Both the position numbers and the translations under genes were made by a program. Shown here in pieces: positions 23,545-27,570 of a DNA stretch of 27,570 nt. The stretch's first letter is position 1; each line of letters starts with the position of its first letter. Origin of the DNA: a virus. The stretch spans positions 1-27,570 of the IMG/VR virus record IMGVR_UViG_3300005588_000082. One strand, written 5' to 3'. The notes beneath the pieces were generated by a model. It was given only the letters and a program-made list of their open reading frames with translations, did no database searches and was not told the DNA's origin.

Positions 23545-25002
23545 TTAATCTTGGAAGATGAAGAAGTTATTTGCACCTAAAGTACAAACTGCTCTTTCAC
23601 TCAAGAAGTTTACTTCCATCGCATCTAAGTCAGATGTTCTTGCACCACCAGCAGAACCAGTAATCCAAGTTTTGTAACGTCTGTCTTCAGTTTCAGAAGC
23701 TCTGTATCGAACATGTAAGAATGGTCTCTTAGCGTTCTTTCCAAGAATTTGATCATAAACAGTTGTAGAACCTGCAGGCACTAACAATCCATTGATGCTT
23801 CCTGTACCATCAACTCCACCACGCATTGTTGGGTCGTTTAAGTATTTCCAGTCAGACTTGTAAAAGTCATAACCTCTACGGAATCCTGTAAATCCTAAGT
23901 TAAGTGCCATCTCCTCATCATTGTCAAAAAGACCATAAGAAGTTCCACCTGCTCCATAAGAGTTTTGAGCTGCTAACATATCATCGATGTCAAATCCAAA
24001 GTCTCTGTTCAAGAAAATTACATTCTCTTCAATAGAACCTTGCTTATCTAAACGTGAAATGATTGCATCAAAATCTGCTAAAGCATTAGGATTTCCACCT
24101 GCCCATACATTTCCTCTTTGTTGCACTACATAGAATACACCTTCAGAACCTTTGTTTCCAACTTGGTCAGAAGTAACTTGTGTAGCAACACCAGAACCTG
24201 CTTCAGCAGGAACTGCTTCAATCATTGCAGTTTCTAAATAGTCATCATAACGTAAACGAGTTTCGTGTTCAGACTTTAAGTACCATAAGTAACCTGAAGC
24301 TCCGTTTTCAGTAGTAACCTCAATCCATCCGATTTGAGCCATATCAGAACCTGATACTGCATACTTATCTTTGATGATAATTGGAGAGTTTTCGAAAATG
24401 AAATCGTCAGATTCTAATGAACCTTGCATTCCGTTTGTTCCTTTCTTAAATTCAGAACCATAGATGAAAACACTTGCATCAGCATTTCCTAATCCTGAAC
24501 CACCTGTATAACCACCTGCATCGTAGAATGCAACAGTGAATTGGTTGTTTGCAAGGTCAACTGCTATAACAATAGCTTTGAACTCACCTGATCCATCATT
24601 GTTTACAACAACAACTGTTTGACCAACTCTAATTGCAATTTGAACTGTTGCACCAGAACCTGGTTGTACAGTTGAACCTGCAGGGTTAAGAACGTCATTT
24701 ACTTGGAAAACTGCTTCTCCACCTGCTACTACTGCTGCAGTACCACAATCAACGTACTTGGTGTGTAATCTTCCTTGCTCTGCCCATTTAATAAGGTCTG
24801 AGTTAGAAGGCATTTCTGCTCCTACCATTCTAATGAATGAGGAGATTGTTCTGTTACCATATCTTTCGAATTCTTTTTCGTAAGTATCTGGTAAATACTG
24901 ATTCAAAAAGTTGAAGTCAGTAATATAATTTGACGCTAAAGGTGTTTGATGCGAACTTGGTTGCAAATCAAAACCTGGCGTAGCTTGGACTGATCCTGCC
25001 AT
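23545..25002 (-). CDS. Major capsid protein, 485 aa
   Basis: The N-terminal arm (about 1-30) is flexible, followed by the block NFLNQYLPDTYEKEFERYGN, RTISSFIRMVGAEMPSNSDL and IKWAEQGRLH, a signature I associate with crAss-like and related Bacteroidota phage capsid proteins of the HK97 fold. Residues about 85-185 are a beta insertion rich in Gly, Val and Asn. The second half contains helical and strand segments and a conserved-looking end with RASETEDRRYKTWITGSAG and a final beta strand. Length and position between scaffold and head-tail genes are as expected. A terminator follows directly, which would favour high, separate expression. The start has an A/T-rich 22-base leader (AAAAATT before ATG) and no Shine-Dalgarno sequence. 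Confidence 0.8.
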   Translation of the reverse strand: MAGSVQATPGFDLQPSSHQTPLASNYITDFNFLNQYLPDTYEKEFERYGNRTISSFIRMVGAEMPSNSDLIKWAEQGRLHTKYVDCGTAAVVAGGEAVFQVNDVLNPAGSTVQPGSGATVQIAIRVGQTVVVVNNDGSGEFKAIVIAVDLANNQFTVAFYDAGGYTGGSGLGNADASVFIYGSEFKKGTNGMQGSLESDDFIFENSPIIIKDKYAVSGSDMAQIGWIEVTTENGASGYLWYLKSEHETRLRYDDYLETAMIEAVPAEAGSGVATQVTSDQVGNKGSEGVFYVVQQRGNVWAGGNPNALADFDAIISRLDKQGSIEENVIFLNRDFGFDIDDMLAAQNSYGAGGTSYGLFDNDEEMALNLGFTGFRRGYDFYKSDWKYLNDPTMRGGVDGTGSINGLLVPAGSTTVYDQILGKNAKRPFLHVRYRASETEDRRYKTWITGSAGGARTSDLDAMEVNFLSERAVCTLGANNFFIFQD

Positions 25003-25024
25003 AATTTTTATTTTTTTAAATTAA

Positions 25025-26095
25025 TTATTTTCTTTTTATACTCTTAATTTTAAGTCCTCTACCACTATCTGTGCTTAAAGACTTAAATTGTGTTCCTCCC
25101 TTGCTTGTCACTTCAGGTGTTCTGCGTTCTGACATATTTATATTTTTTGTCTTACGCATTACGTCTTCTGTGGCATTAGCTTTACCTTGTTCGTAAAAAA
25201 ACTTAGCAAACTTTTCAGGATTCTGTGCAATTGCTACACTCCTATGAAAACCTTTAGAATCTTTTAAAAGACCACTATCATCTAAATACTTGGTTGCCCA
25301 ACCACCTGGATTTAATGCATTTTTTTTTAAATCTTCTAAACTACCTGGAGAAAATGTTATTGTTTCTTCACCTATATTAAACTCAAAACCTTTGAATTCA
25401 GGTGTAAATACTTCTAACGTCTTTGAGTCGTAAAACTCTTTCTTTCTAGTAGTCTCTTCTTCATGAGACTTCGCATCTGCAATGTATTGCTTATAGCCTT
25501 CCATTTCTTCATCAGAGACATTTGAAGTCTGCATTCCCCTTGACTCAAGTGGTTGCTTATACTTCTCTTGCATTTCTTTAAAGTAATCTTTTGCCTTAGC
25601 AATAGCTTTTTTCTTCTTTAACTTAATTTTCTTTATGTCACCCTCATCATCTAAGTCTTCATCAAAAGAATAGTCATCCATTAAGGTTTCTATATCCTCT
25701 TCATCAAGACCATCTTCCGTAACACGTAAATAATCTCTAAGTAAAGAATCAGGATTGGTATCATCAAAATCTTTTTGTAATTCTACATAGTCTTTGATTC
25801 CTCTCCCTGTATCTTTTTTATATTTAAAGTAAGCAGCGACATCTTCAGGTAATTCTTCCTGAGTTTCTCTCTCACTCATTAATTCATCAAATGAATTAAT
25901 TTCTTTATTATATCTTTTACCAATATATGAAAGAACGTCTTTCTCGTTTAATTCAGCAGGTTCTTCAGCTTTTGGCTCTTCAGCTTTAGGTTGGTCTTCT
26001 TGAAGACCTTCTTCATGCTTGTCTAAAAGCTCTTGTTCTACCTGTTGTGTAGATTTTTCTTCCCCTACTGTTACTTCTTTTACTTTGAATTCCAT
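25025..26095 (-). CDS. Scaffold-like acidic protein, 356 aa
   Basis: The gene sits between portal and capsid, where scaffold proteins normally lie. The protein is strongly acidic and helical: a Glu/Gln-rich start, two KAEEP repeats near 37-46, VAAYFKYKKDTGRGIKDYVE, LLRDYLRVTEDGLDEEDIET, an Asp/Glu cluster near 142-152, then a Lys-rich helix (KKIKLKKKKAIAKAKDYF) and a basic C-terminus (LKIKSIKRK). This layout matches scaffold-type proteins I recall in Bacteroidota phages, including the DTGR and LLREYL-like segments. The charged C-terminal tail could contact the capsid shell. No protease motif is visible. A TATATTTG box lies 20 bases before the ATG, so transcription could start here independently of the portal. 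Confidence 0.65.
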   Translation of the reverse strand: MEFKVKEVTVGEEKSTQQVEQELLDKHEEGLQEDQPKAEEPKAEEPAELNEKDVLSYIGKRYNKEINSFDELMSERETQEELPEDVAAYFKYKKDTGRGIKDYVELQKDFDDTNPDSLLRDYLRVTEDGLDEEDIETLMDDYSFDEDLDDEGDIKKIKLKKKKAIAKAKDYFKEMQEKYKQPLESRGMQTSNVSDEEMEGYKQYIADAKSHEEETTRKKEFYDSKTLEVFTPEFKGFEFNIGEETITFSPGSLEDLKKNALNPGGWATKYLDDSGLLKDSKGFHRSVAIAQNPEKFAKFFYEQGKANATEDVMRKTKNINMSERRTPEVTSKGGTQFKSLSTDSGRGLKIKSIKRK

Positions 26096-26115
26096 ATGAT
26101 TAAATTTAATTATTA

Positions 26116-26123
26116 CAAATATA
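26116..26123 (-). promoter_or_regulatory. TAnnTTTG promoter box before the scaffold-like gene
   Basis: The minus strand reads TATATTTG in the 55-base gap, ending 20 bases before the ATG at 26095. It matches the Bacteroidota -7 consensus, without a clear -33 TTG. Confidence 0.45.
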
Positions 26124-26150
26124 AGAAAAAAATAATACCGATTTTAGACA

Positions 26151-27570
26151 TTATCTAGGATTGAATTCAGCCAAGTCAAATCCATCTAGACTATCCTCAT
26201 TTGATTCAAAATTTACTGGTGGTAAATTATTTTTTCTTTGTTGTATTAGTTTTGATTGTTCAGTATTAGCTTGACTAATTCTATTAGCTTTTGCTCCTTC
26301 TCTTTGTACCTCTCTTTGAGCTAATGATTGTTCCGATATATTTCTTAGTTGTATATTATAATTAAACTCTTCTTGCATTAATTTACTTTTAAGCATAGCC
26401 TCATTATTTTGCTTTTCAATCTCAAAAGCTATCTCAGCTTGTTTTAATTGCATCTTACCTTGCATCTCAGCTTGTTGCTTTTGCATTTCCATTTGAGACT
26501 TTATTTCTTGAGACTTTAAAGCTTGTTGAGCCTGCATAGCTTGAGCTTGCATAACTTGTTGTTGTTGCTGCTCTTGTAATGCTTTACGTTTTACTTTAAG
26601 TAATTGATTAGCAAGTTTGATATTTTTTATTTCTCGAATATCAATAGCATCTTCTAAATTAATGTCACCCTTAGATAAAGCCATTTGTATGTTAGCTTCT
26701 AATTGAGCTCTTTGTTCTTCATCTGGAGCTACTTCAATAAAAATACCAAAGTCATAAATATACAAGTCTTTAATATCATTAAGTATACTTACGTTGTATT
26801 TACCTATAGCATTAGCAAAATCATCTTTAAAATCTGCATATTGTAATATATCTGCCACCCTATAAGTTATAGCTTCTGCTAAAGTTCTATATATATATAA
26901 CGAACCTTCAAGTATATGTCTAGTTGCAACATTAGAATTTAAAGCTGCAAGTTTTTGTAAACCAACTAAAGAATTAGGATCAGGTGAAGAAGCATCTCTA
27001 GCTTCATTTAATCCTGTGACTTGTCTAATCATTCCTAAATAATGATTATAATTAGCAATAAGCATTTGTGTTTTACTAGAACCTGAACTAGATTGTAATT
27101 CTTTTATTGGTACTTTACCTTGGTTGTAATCTCCATCTTGTGTATAGCTTCTACCAATAACAGAACCTGTTTGAAAATATAATCTCAAAGCATCTTCTGG
27201 ATTATAAGCATTTCCTGTACCTAGGTCTACTTCATTCAATCCATCAGCATCAATATAAACCCCATCAGGAACAACTCTTGAAATTACTTGTTGTAGTTTT
27301 AAATGTGTTATTTGTATTAAATCTGCAAAAGGAATCATACGTCTAGTTAAAGACTCAATAACACCTTTGTACATTCTTGGTGCAACTGCTACATAGTTTG
27401 GTAATGCATGTTGTTGAGCTGATTTAGGTCTTACCATATTTTCTGCAAGTTCCCACTTTAAAAGAATATTTGTACCCATAACCATTACTCCTTCATACCA
27501 CACATCAATGGTTTTTTCCATCTTTTCAAATCTTCCTTCTTCCATCATTTCTACAGGTGGATTAAATTGG
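26151..27570 (-). CDS. Portal protein, C-terminal part (5' end outside window)
   Basis: The frame is open to the right edge: before the first Met-Met at 27548 it reads QFNPPVE in frame, so the true start lies beyond 27570. The segment contains IDVWYEGVMVMGTNILLKWE, a long middle with MIRQVTGLNEARDASSPDPN and SLVGLQKLAALNSNVATRHI, typical of phage portal stem and crown regions (the TGxNEAR...PD...VG pattern). The C-terminal 130 residues are a Gln/Met/Ala-rich coiled coil (QEQQQQQVMQAQAMQAQQAL and onward). Such Gln-rich tails occur in crAss-like portals. It precedes scaffold and capsid, as usual. The role is the ring at the capsid vertex through which DNA enters and leaves. Confidence 0.8.
   Translation of the reverse strand, partial: QFNPPVEMMEEGRFEKMEKTIDVWYEGVMVMGTNILLKWELAENMVRPKSAQQHALPNYVAVAPRMYKGVIESLTRRMIPFADLIQITHLKLQQVISRVVPDGVYIDADGLNEVDLGTGNAYNPEDALRLYFQTGSVIGRSYTQDGDYNQGKVPIKELQSSSGSSKTQMLIANYNHYLGMIRQVTGLNEARDASSPDPNSLVGLQKLAALNSNVATRHILEGSLYIYRTLAEAITYRVADILQYADFKDDFANAIGKYNVSILNDIKDLYIYDFGIFIEVAPDEEQRAQLEANIQMALSKGDINLEDAIDIREIKNIKLANQLLKVKRKALQEQQQQQVMQAQAMQAQQALKSQEIKSQMEMQKQQAEMQGKMQLKQAEIAFEIEKQNNEAMLKSKLMQEEFNYNIQLRNISEQSLAQREVQREGAKANRISQANTEQSKLIQQRKNNLPPVNFESNEDSLDGFDLAEFNPR

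Noticed and set aside
25414-25602. Minus-strand 62-codon frame inside the scaffold-like gene
   Set aside because: It is an alternate reading of a Lys/Glu-rich coding stretch, with no independent support.
27543-27548. Met-Met at 27548 as the portal start
   Set aside because: The frame remains open upstream to the window edge and reads like portal sequence, so the start lies outside.
1-27570. tRNA genes, rRNA, CRISPR arrays, insertion sequences, integrase or attachment sites
   Set aside because: Nothing in the few short gaps looks like any of these, and the rest is continuous coding sequence on one strand.

Overview
The window is one block of a virion structural module from a short-tailed (podovirus-like) bacteriophage or prophage, probably infecting a Bacteroidota host such as a flavobacterium. 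Every gene I accept is on the minus strand and the genes are packed almost end to end, so transcription runs from 27570 toward 1. No gap between genes exceeds about 170 bases. The DNA is AT-rich, start codons follow A/T-rich leaders without strong Shine-Dalgarno sequences, and three gaps carry a TAnnTTTG box of the Bacteroidota promoter type. The gene order and protein patterns resemble crAss-like and related marine Bacteroidota phages. That placement rests on recalled family patterns, not on a search.

In order of transcription: a portal protein (5' part outside the window), an acidic scaffold-like protein, the major capsid protein, a terminator, a virion protein of about 250 residues, a second terminator with a promoter-like box, two tail-adaptor or ring-type proteins, a 2070-residue tail nozzle (muzzle) protein with a cysteine-rich tandem-repeat C-terminus, a possible frame-broken mini-gene, a three-repeat DGFY/DGWY protein, a protein like a muzzle C-terminal domain, a cupin, and two helical proteins that look like internal (ejected) virion proteins. 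Last comes a giant reading frame covering positions 9434 to 1 that is still open at the window edge (at least 3144 codons).

The giant protein is the most interesting object. It looks like a phage polyvalent protein: glycine/alanine-rich hydrophobic N-terminal region, two coiled coils, a Pro-Ala linker, a HEXXH zincin-type metalloprotease, a domain of unknown function, a small basic domain, an ADP-ribosyltransferase-like domain, and a long helical C-terminal region with an acidic tract and hydrophobic helices. A short motif, DAPQSRKQ or close variants, recurs exactly at the junctions between the middle domains, as if it marked protease sites or modular joints. A protease is encoded in the same chain just upstream.

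Working model (inference): portal, scaffold and capsid protein build the head; ring proteins and nozzle build the short tail; the cysteine-rich and DGWY modules decorate the tail tip for host contact; the internal proteins and the giant polyvalent protein are packaged and enter the host with the DNA, where the enzymatic domains could act early in infection.
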